Shown: one piece after another, positions 24,147 to 32,182 of the stretch
How positions within the stretch are numbered: the first letter of the stretch is position 1
How the letters are laid out: every line of letters starts with the position of its first letter
Assembly (NCBI GenBank): GCA_036510975.1
Contig: DATCCY010000070.1
Span: forward strand, 1 to 59,685
Reading direction: 5' to 3'
DNA: 59,685 nt
Source of the DNA: Longivirga sp036510975
Lineage (GTDB): Bacteria; Actinomycetota; Actinomycetes; S36-B12; CAIYMF01
Program-made: the position numbers and the translations under genes
Notes under the pieces: model-generated
What the model was told of the DNA's origin: nothing
What the model saw: only the letters and a program-made list of their open reading frames with translations
Databases searched by the model: none

Positions 24147-25214
24147 ATGACCAGTGCCCTGTTCGAGCCCGTCACCCTGCGCGGGACGACCTTCCGCAAC
24201 CGTGCCTGGGTGAGCCCGATGTGCCAGTACTCCAGCGTCGAGGGGCTCGCGAACAGCTGGCACCTGGTGCACCTCGGGTCCTTCGCGGTCGGCCGCGCCG
24301 GACTCGTGCTGACCGAGGCGACCGCGGTCTCGCCCGAGGGTCGTATCTCGCCCGAGGACCTCGGACTGTGGTCCGACGCCCACGCCGAGGCGCTGGCGCC
24401 CGTGGTGGAGTTCGTGCGCGGCCAGGGCGTGCCGATCGGCTTCCAGCTCGCGCACGCCGGTCGCAAGGCGTCGGCGTACGCCCCATGGCGCGGGCACGAC
24501 TCTGTGCCGCTCGACGCCGGCGGCTGGCAGACCCTCGCCCCGTCGGCCGAGCCCTTCGGCCGTTACGCCGTGCCCCGCGCCATGGACCACGCGGACCTCG
24601 CCCGCACGCGCGAGGCCTTCGCCGCCGCGGCCGTGCGGGCCGACGGACTCGGGGCCGACACCGTCGAGCTGCACTTCGCCCACGGCTACCTCATGCACGA
24701 GTTCCTCTCGCCCTTGTCGAACCTGCGCGACGACGAGTACGGCGGCAGCCTCAAGAACCGGATGCGCTACCCCCTCGAGGTGATCGACGCCGTGCGCGCC
24801 GTGTGGCCGGACGACAAGCCGCTGCTCATGCGCATCTCCGCGACCGACTGGGTCGAGGGCGGCTGGGACGTCGAGCAGTCCGTCGTCTTCGCCCGCGAGT
24901 CGGCCGCGCGCGGGGTGGACCTCGTCGATGTGTCCTCCGCCGGCAACGACCCGCGCCAGGCGCTCGTCCTTGGACCGGGCTACCAGGTCCCCTTCGGCGC
25001 GCGGATCCGTCGCGAGGCGGCCGTGCCCACCGGTTCGGTCGGGCTGATCACCGAGCCGTCGCAGGCGGAGGAGATCGTGGCGACGGGCGACGCCGACGTC
25101 GTGCTGCTCGCGCGCGCCTTGCTGCGCGACCCGCACTGGGTCCTGCGCGCGGCACACGAGCTCGGGGCCGACGTCGAGTGGCCCCCGCAGTACCTCCGCG
25201 GACGGCTGGACTGA
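24147..25214 (+). CDS. NADH:flavin oxidoreductase, Old Yellow Enzyme family (YqjM-like)
   Basis: The 355-residue FMN-dependent TIM-barrel ene-reductase opens FEPVTLRGTTFRNRAWVSPMCQYSS, which contains the YqjM-class Cys in PMCQYS. It has QLAHAGRKAS, then HFAHGYLMHEFLSPLSN with the active-site His/His pair, and GSLKNRMRYPLEVIDAVR. It likely reduces activated C=C bonds with NADPH. It stands alone between disA and the convergent FAD oxidase gene; no partner is visible. Confidence 0.93.
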   Translation: MTSALFEPVTLRGTTFRNRAWVSPMCQYSSVEGLANSWHLVHLGSFAVGRAGLVLTEATAVSPEGRISPEDLGLWSDAHAEALAPVVEFVRGQGVPIGFQLAHAGRKASAYAPWRGHDSVPLDAGGWQTLAPSAEPFGRYAVPRAMDHADLARTREAFAAAAVRADGLGADTVELHFAHGYLMHEFLSPLSNLRDDEYGGSLKNRMRYPLEVIDAVRAVWPDDKPLLMRISATDWVEGGWDVEQSVVFARESAARGVDLVDVSSAGNDPRQALVLGPGYQVPFGARIRREAAVPTGSVGLITEPSQAEEIVATGDADVVLLARALLRDPHWVLRAAHELGADVEWPPQYLRGRLD

Positions 25215-25246
25215 CCGGAGGCGATCAAGCACGGTGTCGCGGCGGG

Positions 25247-26431
25247 TCAGACCAGGTGGCGCTCGTCGCGACGGACGCCGAGGTCGAAACGGTCGAGGGA
25301 GAGCGCGGTGACGTCGATCGACGGCTCGCGGCGCAGCACGAGGTCGCGCAGCACCTCGCCGAGCGCCGGTCCCTGCAGGAAGCCGTGCCCGGAGAAGCCG
25401 GTCGCGTAGAGGACCCGGCTGACCGAGCCCAGCTCGCCGACGATGCCGTCGTGGTCGGGGCTGACCTCGTAGAGGCCGGCCCAGCCGCCGACGACATCGG
25501 CGTCGAGCAGGCGAGGCGCGCGTCGCTCGGCCTGCGCGACGATGCCCTCGAGGTAGGAGGGATCGCGCGAGAGGTCGAAGCCGAACTCGGTCGACGGGTC
25601 GCTCCAGCCCGCGAGGATCCCCGGGCCCTCGCGGTGGAAGTAGAACGTCGTGGCGGCGTCGATCGTGAAGGCCTGCGCGACGTCCGGGGCGAAGCCGGGC
25701 ACCGGGCCGGTGACGACGATCTCGCGCTTGAGCGGCCGCACGGGCAGCTCGAAGCCGAGCAGGTCGCCGACAGACGCCGACCACGCTCCCGCGACGATCA
25801 CGACCGTGCCGGTCGCGACGACATGGCCGGTGCCGTCGTGCCCAACCGTCACGGACCGCAGCTCTCCCCCGGCCGTGTCGGCGGCGACGACCTCCGCACC
25901 CGTGACGATCCGCGCACCCGCTCGCCGAGCGCCGCCGGCGTAAGCCTGCACGACCGCCTCGGGGGTGCAGGTGCCGTCGTCGGGCGACCAGCAGCCGGCG
26001 ATCACTTCGTCGACCGCGGCGAGGGGCGAGAGTCGAGCGACCTCGGCGGCGTCCACGAGGCTCGAGCGGACGCCGAGCGAGCGGTGCACCTCGACCGCGT
26101 GGCCGAACTCCTCGACCTGGTCGGACGTGGTGAGCAGGAACAGGTATCCGCAGGTGTGCAGGTCGATCTCGCCGCCGGGGCGGGTGCCGATGTCGCGGAG
26201 CAGAGCGAGGCTGCGCTTGCCGAGCGCGACGTTGACCGGGTCGGAGAAGCAGGCCCGCACGCCTCCCGCGGCTTTCGAGGAGGACCCTGAACCGAGGCTG
26301 TCGCGCTCGACGAGCAGGACGTCGACGCCTGCCTCCGCGAGGTGGAACGCCACCGAGCAGCCGACGACCCCGCCACCGACGACGACGACCTCGGCGCGCT
26401 CCGGCAGCGCGGCGGTCGGCGCCGTCGTCAC
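25247..26431 (-). CDS. FAD-dependent oxidoreductase (glycine/sarcosine/D-amino-acid oxidase family)
   Basis: The 394-residue DAO-fold flavoprotein has VVVVGGGVVGCSVAFHLAEAG with GGGVVG at about 18-23, SSSKAAGGVRACF, and the C-terminal ATGFSGHGFLQGPALGE that binds FAD. It oxidises an amine or imino acid. It overlaps the stop of an ALDH7-like dehydrogenase (GTGA, 26428-26431), so the pair could oxidise a cyclic or primary amine to an aldehyde and then to an acid, for example pipecolate to 2-aminoadipate. That pathway is inference. Confidence 0.88.
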   Translation of the reverse strand: MTTAPTAALPERAEVVVVGGGVVGCSVAFHLAEAGVDVLLVERDSLGSGSSSKAAGGVRACFSDPVNVALGKRSLALLRDIGTRPGGEIDLHTCGYLFLLTTSDQVEEFGHAVEVHRSLGVRSSLVDAAEVARLSPLAAVDEVIAGCWSPDDGTCTPEAVVQAYAGGARRAGARIVTGAEVVAADTAGGELRSVTVGHDGTGHVVATGTVVIVAGAWSASVGDLLGFELPVRPLKREIVVTGPVPGFAPDVAQAFTIDAATTFYFHREGPGILAGWSDPSTEFGFDLSRDPSYLEGIVAQAERRAPRLLDADVVGGWAGLYEVSPDHDGIVGELGSVSRVLYATGFSGHGFLQGPALGEVLRDLVLRREPSIDVTALSLDRFDLGVRRDERHLV

Positions 26432-27933
26432 AGCCGGAAGTCCGGGTCGGACGGGAGGTCTGCGACGTCCATCTGCGCCTTCTGCAGCCGGCCGGACCAG
26501 TCCCAGTTCATCGCCTGCCAGCGGGTGAACTGGTCGAGCACCCAGACACCGCTCTGGCGCGAGCCGTTCCCGCTTCGGCCGTTGCCACCGAAGGGCAGGT
26601 GCGCCTCGGCTCCGCTCGTCGAGTTGTTCACCGAGACCATGCCCGCGGAGACGCGTGAGCGGAAGCGCCAGACCGACTCGGGGCTCGTCGTGTAGATGGA
26701 CGACGAGAGCCCGTAGCCGTGCCCGTTGGCCAGCTCGATCGCCTCGTCCAGGGTGCCGAATCGGCCGAGGCCGACCAGCGGGCCGAACGTCTCGGTGTCG
26801 TAGAGCGCGTCCCCGGGCCTGATGCCCTCGACGACCGTCGGGTGCGCGAACACTCCGGCGTCCGGGTCGCCGATGAAGCCGGTGCGCGGGTTCTCGCTCG
26901 TGATGCGGCCGATGCCGGACGAGCCGTGCGTCGTGTGGTGCTCGGCGACGAGACCGAGGTTGCGCTCGTGGTTGGCGAGGTAGGTCGGCGAGATCATCGG
27001 GCCGTAGAGGACGTCCTTCGTCGGGTCGCCGAGGACTGCGTCCTCGACCGCGGTGACGAAGCGCCGCTTCATCTCGTCGTAGACCTCGTCGTGCACCCAC
27101 AGGGTGCCGAGCGACGTGCAGCGCTGGCCGGCCGCGCCGAAGCCGCCGAAGAGCGCGCCCTCGACGGCGAGGTCGAGGTTCGCGTCAGGCATGACGACCA
27201 TCGGGTTCTTGCCACCGAGCTCGAGGCACGGCGTCTGCAGGTGCCGGCCGCACAGCTCGCCGATCGCACGGCCCACGGCCGTCGAGCCGGTGAAGCCGAC
27301 CTTCTGCACGAGTCCGGCCTCGAGGGCTTGCTCGAGGCCGGCGTAGGTGGTCGGTCCGTCGGCGATCACGGTGATCAGGACGTCGCGCGGCACGCCGCCG
27401 GCGTGGAACACCGCGGTGAGCGCCGTGGCGATCGCCGGCGAGACCTCGCCCGGCTTCCAGACGACGGTGTTGCCGCAGAGGAGCGCGGGCACGAGGTACC
27501 AGGACGGGACGGCGGTCGGGAAGTTGCCGGCCGTGATGATGAGTGCGGTGCCGACGGGCATGCGATGGGTGAACAGCTGCTTGGACGGCAGCTCGCTCGG
27601 CACGGTCTGGCCGTAGAGCCGACGACCCTCGCCGAGGAAGAAGTCGCAGGTGTCGACGACCTCCTGGACCTCGCCCAGTGCCTCGGCGTAGGGCTTGCCG
27701 ATCTCGCGGGTGACGAGCGCGGCGAGCGCCTCCTTGTTGGCCTCGACGAGCCGCCCGACCGTCGCGATGACTCTTCCGCGCGCCGGTGCGGGGATCTCCG
27801 ACCAGGACCGTTGCGCCGCCTGCGCCCGACGCGCGGCCGCGACGACGTCGCCGGCCGTCGCGAGCTCGATCGACACGACGACGTCCGCCAGGTCAGCAGG
27901 GTTGAGGCTCTCCAGAGAAGTCACGCCCGACAT
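26428..27933 (-). CDS. Aldehyde dehydrogenase, ALDH7-like
   Basis: The 501-residue protein has NFPTAVPSWYLVPALLCGNTVVWKPGEVSP, VGFTGSTAVGR, LELGGKNPMVV (general-base Glu) and GAAGQRCTSLG (nucleophile Cys), and ends in the usual dimer tail. The GNTVVWKP segment recalls antiquitin/aminoadipate-semialdehyde dehydrogenases (ALDH7). GGGAGG lies upstream of ATG 27933. It forms a two-gene operon with the FAD oxidoreductase, diverging from the ThDP enzyme across a 31-bp palindrome. Confidence 0.9.
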   Translation of the reverse strand: MSGVTSLESLNPADLADVVVSIELATAGDVVAAARRAQAAQRSWSEIPAPARGRVIATVGRLVEANKEALAALVTREIGKPYAEALGEVQEVVDTCDFFLGEGRRLYGQTVPSELPSKQLFTHRMPVGTALIITAGNFPTAVPSWYLVPALLCGNTVVWKPGEVSPAIATALTAVFHAGGVPRDVLITVIADGPTTYAGLEQALEAGLVQKVGFTGSTAVGRAIGELCGRHLQTPCLELGGKNPMVVMPDANLDLAVEGALFGGFGAAGQRCTSLGTLWVHDEVYDEMKRRFVTAVEDAVLGDPTKDVLYGPMISPTYLANHERNLGLVAEHHTTHGSSGIGRITSENPRTGFIGDPDAGVFAHPTVVEGIRPGDALYDTETFGPLVGLGRFGTLDEAIELANGHGYGLSSSIYTTSPESVWRFRSRVSAGMVSVNNSTSGAEAHLPFGGNGRSGNGSRQSGVWVLDQFTRWQAMNWDWSGRLQKAQMDVADLPSDPDFRL

Positions 27934-27947
27934 CCTGCCGCCTCCCT

Positions 27948-27978
27948 GCCTTGATCGTCCCTTAGGGACGATCAAGGC
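27948..27978. promoter_or_regulatory. 31-bp near-perfect palindrome between divergent genes
   Basis: GCCTTGATCGTCCCT (27948-27962) and AGGGACGATCAAGGC (27964-27978) are perfect 15-bp arms around a single T. It lies 14 bp before the ALDH start and 21 bp before the ThDP start, so a protein bound here would cover both promoters. It is an operator candidate; a hairpin is possible but no gene ends here. Confidence 0.7.
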
Positions 27979-27999
27979 CAGGTGCGGTAGGACTGGAGC

Positions 28000-29754
28000 A
28001 TGGGGACTTCGGTCGGTGATGCGCTGCTCGACGTGCTCGGCGAGCTCGGGGTGCGGGTGTGCTTCGGGGTGCCCGGGGTGCACAACCTGCCGTTCTGGGT
28101 CGGGGCCGGTGTCGGCCGTCGACCGCGCGTCGTCGGAGTTCGGCACGAGCAGGCCGCCGGGTACGCCGCCGACGCCGCAGCACGCGCCACCGGCGGCCTC
28201 GGCGTCGCGCTCACCACGACGGGACCGGGCTTCGCCAACGCCCTCGCCGCCTTCGGCGAGGCCTACGCGTCCTTCTCCCCGGTCATCCTCATCTCGAGCG
28301 AGACGCCGCTCGCCCCCCGGCGCACCAGCGGCCACGACGACGGACTGCTCCACGGGATGCGCAGCCAGGCCGACGTCATCACCCACGGCTTCGGTGCCCG
28401 CGCCGTCTCGGCAGGCTCGGCGCAGGAGGCGCTCGCCGCCCTCCCGCAGCTCGCCGCCCACGCCCTCGCGACCGGACGCCCCGTCTACCTCGGCGTCCCC
28501 GCCGACATCCTCGCCTCCGACGTCCTCGCCGCAGCCGACGTCCTTCCCGCCGACATGCTCGCAGCCGACATCGTTCCCGCCGACGTCGTTCTCGCCCACA
28601 TCGTTACCGCCGACCGGCCGGTCGGCGACCCGCCTCCCACGGCGACCGCCGACACCACGGACAGCGCGGACCCCGGGCCCGTCTCGGTCGACCAGGTCGC
28701 GCTCGAGGCCGCGGTCGCGGCGCTGCGCGGCAGGCGCGTCGCCCTCTGGCTCGGCGCGCGCGCCGTCCCCGCGCAGGAGGTCGTACGCCGGCTCGCCGAG
28801 CGCCTCGGCGCGCTCGTCGTCCCCACCTACCAGGCCCGCGGCATGCTCGCTGACTACGCCGGGACCGTCGTCGCACCGCCGCACGAGCCACGGGTCGCCG
28901 CGGCGATCGCGGCGCACGACGTGCTGCTCGTCATCGGCGACGACCTGCACGGCATGACGACGCGCAACTGGCGGATGCCCGTGCCGCCGATGGTCGTCGC
29001 GGTCACCGACGACGGCGACGCGAGCCTCGGCGACTACGCGCTCGCAGCCCGCCTCGTCGGCGACGTCGGCGCGTCGGTCGAGGCGATCACCGCGGCGCTC
29101 GAGGACGGCACCGTGCGGCCGGAACCGCCGGACGGAGGGGCGATCACCGCCGCGGTGCTCGAGGACGTCGCCGGCGCCGAGCGCACGGCCGCCCCCGCCG
29201 TCTTCGTCCGCACCGTCGAAGCGGGCTGGGACGACGCCGGCGCCCTCGTCGTCGACATGTGCGTCGCGGGCTACTGGCTCGGCGGGTACTCCCGGCAGCC
29301 GCGACCGCGCCGCCTGCAGTACCCCGTCGGCTGGGGGACCCTCGGCTACGCGCTGCCGGCAGCGATCGGTCCCGCGTCGCTCGGCGTACCCACCCTCGCC
29401 GTCGTCGGTGACGGCGGCGCCGCGATGGGCCTGGGCGAGCTCGCCACCTACGCGCAGGAGCGGCTCCCGCTCGCGCTCCTCGTCGTCAGCGACGGCGGCT
29501 ACGGGATGCTGCGCTACGACCAGACCGTGGCCGGCGACCCGCACCGCGGCGTGGATCTCGTCGAGCCGCGGTGGGAGGACCTCGCCGCGGCGTACGGGCT
29601 GCGGGTCGCGCGCACCGACGATCCCGGGCCCGGCCTGGCCCGAGCGCTGGCGCAGGCACGCGACGGGCTCACCCGTAGTGAACGCTGGATGATCGTGCTC
29701 GAGCAGGCGTTCCACCCGCCGCGGACGACGTCCCCGCGCTGGCGCGAGACCTGA
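28000..29754 (+). CDS. Thiamine-diphosphate-dependent enzyme (acetolactate-synthase-like)
   Basis: The 584-residue protein has the three-domain POX/ALS layout. The PYR domain carries catalytic Glu in VRHEQAAGYAADAA (about 46-59) and TTTGPGFANALAA. The central domain includes WLGARAVPAQEV. The PP domain has VVGDGGAAMGLGEL, the GDG start of the ThDP motif, though the usual NN ending is replaced near SDGGYG. Substrate unknown. A pentapeptide-like repeat tract (28501-28608) sits at the junction of the first two domains. It diverges from the ALDH/oxidase operon. Confidence 0.87.
   Translation: MGTSVGDALLDVLGELGVRVCFGVPGVHNLPFWVGAGVGRRPRVVGVRHEQAAGYAADAAARATGGLGVALTTTGPGFANALAAFGEAYASFSPVILISSETPLAPRRTSGHDDGLLHGMRSQADVITHGFGARAVSAGSAQEALAALPQLAAHALATGRPVYLGVPADILASDVLAAADVLPADMLAADIVPADVVLAHIVTADRPVGDPPPTATADTTDSADPGPVSVDQVALEAAVAALRGRRVALWLGARAVPAQEVVRRLAERLGALVVPTYQARGMLADYAGTVVAPPHEPRVAAAIAAHDVLLVIGDDLHGMTTRNWRMPVPPMVVAVTDDGDASLGDYALAARLVGDVGASVEAITAALEDGTVRPEPPDGGAITAAVLEDVAGAERTAAPAVFVRTVEAGWDDAGALVVDMCVAGYWLGGYSRQPRPRRLQYPVGWGTLGYALPAAIGPASLGVPTLAVVGDGGAAMGLGELATYAQERLPLALLVVSDGGYGMLRYDQTVAGDPHRGVDLVEPRWEDLAAAYGLRVARTDDPGPGLARALAQARDGLTRSERWMIVLEQAFHPPRTTSPRWRET
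28501..28608 (+). repeat. Seven degenerate 15-nt units encoding A-D-(I/V/M)-(L/V)-x
   Basis: Codons read ADILA, SDVLA, then an extra A, ADVLP, ADMLA, ADIVP, ADVVL, AHIVT. The DNA is clearly duplicated (GCCGACATC/GTC units) but diverged. It forms an inserted linker after the PYR domain of the ThDP enzyme and recalls pentapeptide-repeat proteins without matching their consensus. Confidence 0.7.
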
Positions 29755-29873
29755 CCCCTCGCTGCGCCGAAGGGCCGGCTCCCGCCGAGCGTCAAGACGT
29801 CGTACGAACGGGTCGATACCGTGGTGGGCGCAGGCGTCCCGGACGAGCACGCGGCAGATCGACCGAGGTGGGC

Positions 29874-30656
29874 ATGAGCGCGAAGACGTGGACCGTCCTC
29901 GGCGCGCTGTGCCTGGTCGCGGTCACCAGCCTCCCGGTCACCGCCTCCGCGGCGTCGAGCGCCCCCTCACCGGTGCCGACACCGGGCGCCCCGACCCCGC
30001 GTCCGGCGCCGCCCGTTCCCCCGCCGCCACCTCCCCCGCCGCCGCGCAACACCCGTCCCACGACCTGGCCGGTGCTTCCCGGCGACACCGGACCCCTCGT
30101 GATCGCGGTGCAACAACGGCTCCTGTGGCTCGGAGCCCCGATCAAGGCGACGCACGTGATGGACCAGCCGACGGCAGCCGCCGTCGCCGCATTCCGGGTG
30201 AAGTTCGCCGTCGGCACCGGTACGTCGGTGACCGCGGCCGTCTTCGCGCTGATGAGCGCCGTCTCCCGCGCGCGCGGCGGTCTGCCGAAGGAGTGCCGCA
30301 CCGCAGGCACGGTGCTCTGCGTCGACATGACGCAGAAGTCGCTGCGCGTCGTCACGCGCGGTGCCGTCCGTCTCACCGTCGACGCCCGCTTCGGCAGCGC
30401 CGCGAACCCCACTCGCGAGGGGGTGTTCCACGTGTTCGCGAAGTCGCGCTTCCACATCTCGTCGCTCTACAAGACCCCGATGCCCTTCGCCCTGTTCTTC
30501 TCCGGCGGCGAGGCCGTGCACTACTCGCCGTTCTTCCACCGCGACGGCTACAACGGCCACTCGCACGGCTGCGTCGGCCTGCGCGAGGTCAAGGTCGCCG
30601 CCGTACTGTTCGACTCGATCCCGACGGGAACCCGGGTCGTCATCTACCACTCGTGA
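29874..30656 (+). CDS. Secreted L,D-transpeptidase with peptidoglycan-binding domain
   Basis: The 260-residue exported enzyme would make 3-3 cross-links in peptidoglycan. It has an N-terminal signal peptide (hydrophobic core VLGALCLVAVTSLPVTASAA), a proline-rich spacer with eight or more consecutive prolines, a PG_binding_1 region (LVIAVQQRLLWLGAPI ... TAAAVAAFRVKF) and a YkuD catalytic domain ending HSHGCVGLRE with the active-site Cys. Usual YkuD has SHGC(I/V)R; here Gly-Leu intervenes. ATG 29874 is preferred over GTG 29868 because GAGG is correctly spaced. Confidence 0.9.
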   Translation: MSAKTWTVLGALCLVAVTSLPVTASAASSAPSPVPTPGAPTPRPAPPVPPPPPPPPPRNTRPTTWPVLPGDTGPLVIAVQQRLLWLGAPIKATHVMDQPTAAAVAAFRVKFAVGTGTSVTAAVFALMSAVSRARGGLPKECRTAGTVLCVDMTQKSLRVVTRGAVRLTVDARFGSAANPTREGVFHVFAKSRFHISSLYKTPMPFALFFSGGEAVHYSPFFHRDGYNGHSHGCVGLREVKVAAVLFDSIPTGTRVVIYHS

Positions 30657-30803
30657 CGTCGCCGCCCCTGGCTCGCGAGTGATCCTCGGGTGACGTGAGT
30701 CTCTCCGCGGCCTCACGAGGGTTCGCGATTCGTCGGTTGGGGCATGACCCCGCTACCCTGGCAGAGCTTCCCGCAAGCACATCCAGACCCGCGTCGCCTT
30801 GGT

Positions 30804-30847
30804 AGCTCTCATTGACGCGTCTGTTTCCGCGTCCATCGATTGAGGCT
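30804..30847 (+). promoter_or_regulatory. Structured 5' leader that sequesters the helicase ribosome-binding site
   Basis: AGC (30804-30806) and CTCA (30808-30811) can pair with TGAGGCT (30841-30847), enclosing an inner stem GACGCG (30814-30819)/CGCGTC (30828-30833). The GAGG Shine-Dalgarno (30842-30845) is in the closing stem. The remaining 30657-30803 leader has TACCCT near 30754, a candidate -10. Confidence 0.5.
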
Positions 30848-30852
30848 CACCC

Positions 30853-32118
30853 GTGACTGCCCTGCTGTCTGATTCCGCCGTGCCCGCGTACGACGTCACG
30901 CTCGACGACGTCACCGCTGACGACGTCTTCGCCGACGACGCCCCCACGACCACGTTCGCCGACCTCGGGCTCCCCGCGGCCCTGGTGGCCGCCCTGGCAC
31001 GCACCGGCATCACCACGCCGTTCCCCATCCAGGTCGAGACGATCCCGGACGCCCTCGCCGGCCACGACCTGCTCGGCCGCGGCAGCACCGGCTCGGGCAA
31101 GACCCTCGGCTTCGGCCTCCCGATGCTCGCCCGCATCGCCTCGATGCCCGCGCAGCCCAAGCACCCCCGCGGCCTGGTCCTCGTGCCGACCCGCGAGCTC
31201 GCGATGCAGGTCAGCGACGTCCTCGAGCCGCTCGGTCGCTCGCTCGGACTGCACTGCAAGACCGTGGTCGGCGGTACGTCGATGGACAAGCAGGTCTACG
31301 CCCTGCGCCGCGGCGTCGACGTCCTCGTGGCCACCCCCGGCCGCCTGGCCGACCTGATCCGTCAGGGTGAGTGCTTCCTCGACGACGTCGAGGTCGTGGT
31401 GCTCGACGAGGCCGACCAGATGGCCGACATGGGCTTCCTCCCCGAGGTCACCGCCCTGCTCGAGCTGTGCTCGCCCGCCGCGCAGACCCTGCTGTTCTCG
31501 GCGACGCTCGACGGCGACGTCGACACTCTCGTGCGCGAGCACATGCACCACCCGATCAAGCACGAGCTCGAGCCGGCCACGTCGCCGGTCGACACGATGG
31601 AGCACCACGTCCTCGTGGTGAACCGCGAGGACAAGGCCGTCGTCGCGACCGAGATCGCCCGTCGGGACGGCCGCACGATCATGTTCGTCCGCTCACAGCT
31701 CGGCGCCGAGCGCGTCGCCGGCAACATCGCCGACCGCGGCGTCAACGCCCGTGCGTTGCACGGGGGCATGTCGCAGAACGCTCGCACGCGCACGATGGCG
31801 GAGTTCAAGGAGGGCAAGATCGCCGTCCTCGTCGCCACCGACGTCGCGGCGCGCGGCATCCACGTCGACGACATCTCCCTCGTCGTCCACGTCGACCCGC
31901 CCGAGGACCCCAAGGCCTACCTGCACCGCGCCGGCCGCACGGCCCGCGCCGGCGCCACCGGCCGCGTCGTCACCCTCGTCCTGCGCAACCAGCGCAAGGA
32001 CATGGCGCGCCTGCACGAGAAGGCCGGCGTCACCGCCACGGAGCACGAGGTCGCCCCGGGCTCCGCCGTCCTCGCCGACCTCACCGGCAGCAAGACCGCC
32101 CGCGAAGCCCGCGCCTGA
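30853..32118 (+). CDS. DEAD-box RNA helicase
   Basis: The 421-residue ATP-dependent RNA helicase has an acidic N-terminal tail of D-D-V repeats (DVTLDDVTADDVFADD), the Q motif (FPIQVETIP), GRGSTGSGKTLGFGLP (motif I), PTRELAMQ (Ia), VATPGRLADLI (Ib), VVLDEADQMADMGF (DEAD as DEAD), FSATL (III), TDVAARGIHVDD (V) and HRAGRTARAG (VI). No C-terminal RNA-binding extension is present, so it is a minimal RhlE/DbpA-like core. The GTG start follows the leader hairpin at 30804-30847, which could make translation temperature- or helicase-dependent. Confidence 0.95.
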   Translation: MTALLSDSAVPAYDVTLDDVTADDVFADDAPTTTFADLGLPAALVAALARTGITTPFPIQVETIPDALAGHDLLGRGSTGSGKTLGFGLPMLARIASMPAQPKHPRGLVLVPTRELAMQVSDVLEPLGRSLGLHCKTVVGGTSMDKQVYALRRGVDVLVATPGRLADLIRQGECFLDDVEVVVLDEADQMADMGFLPEVTALLELCSPAAQTLLFSATLDGDVDTLVREHMHHPIKHELEPATSPVDTMEHHVLVVNREDKAVVATEIARRDGRTIMFVRSQLGAERVAGNIADRGVNARALHGGMSQNARTRTMAEFKEGKIAVLVATDVAARGIHVDDISLVVHVDPPEDPKAYLHRAGRTARAGATGRVVTLVLRNQRKDMARLHEKAGVTATEHEVAPGSAVLADLTGSKTAREARA

Positions 32119-32136
32119 CCCACGTCCCCAGTCGCT

Positions 32137-32161
32137 GGATGTGCCCCACCCGGGCACGTCC
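32137..32161. terminator. Bidirectional hairpin between helicase and MFS genes
   Basis: GGATGTGCCC (32137-32146) and GGGCACGTCC (32152-32161) pair over 10 bp with one T-G wobble around CACCC. It lies between convergent genes. Confidence 0.7.
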
Positions 32162-32182
32162 ACCCGAGTTCGGGGCGGGGCG

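Noticed and set aside
27948..27978. Terminator
   Set aside because: Both flanking genes start, not end, here; operator is more likely.
27934..29850. Upstream extension of the ALDH frame across the ThDP gene
   Set aside because: Antisense to a complete ThDP enzyme; a good ribosome-binding site supports ATG 27933.
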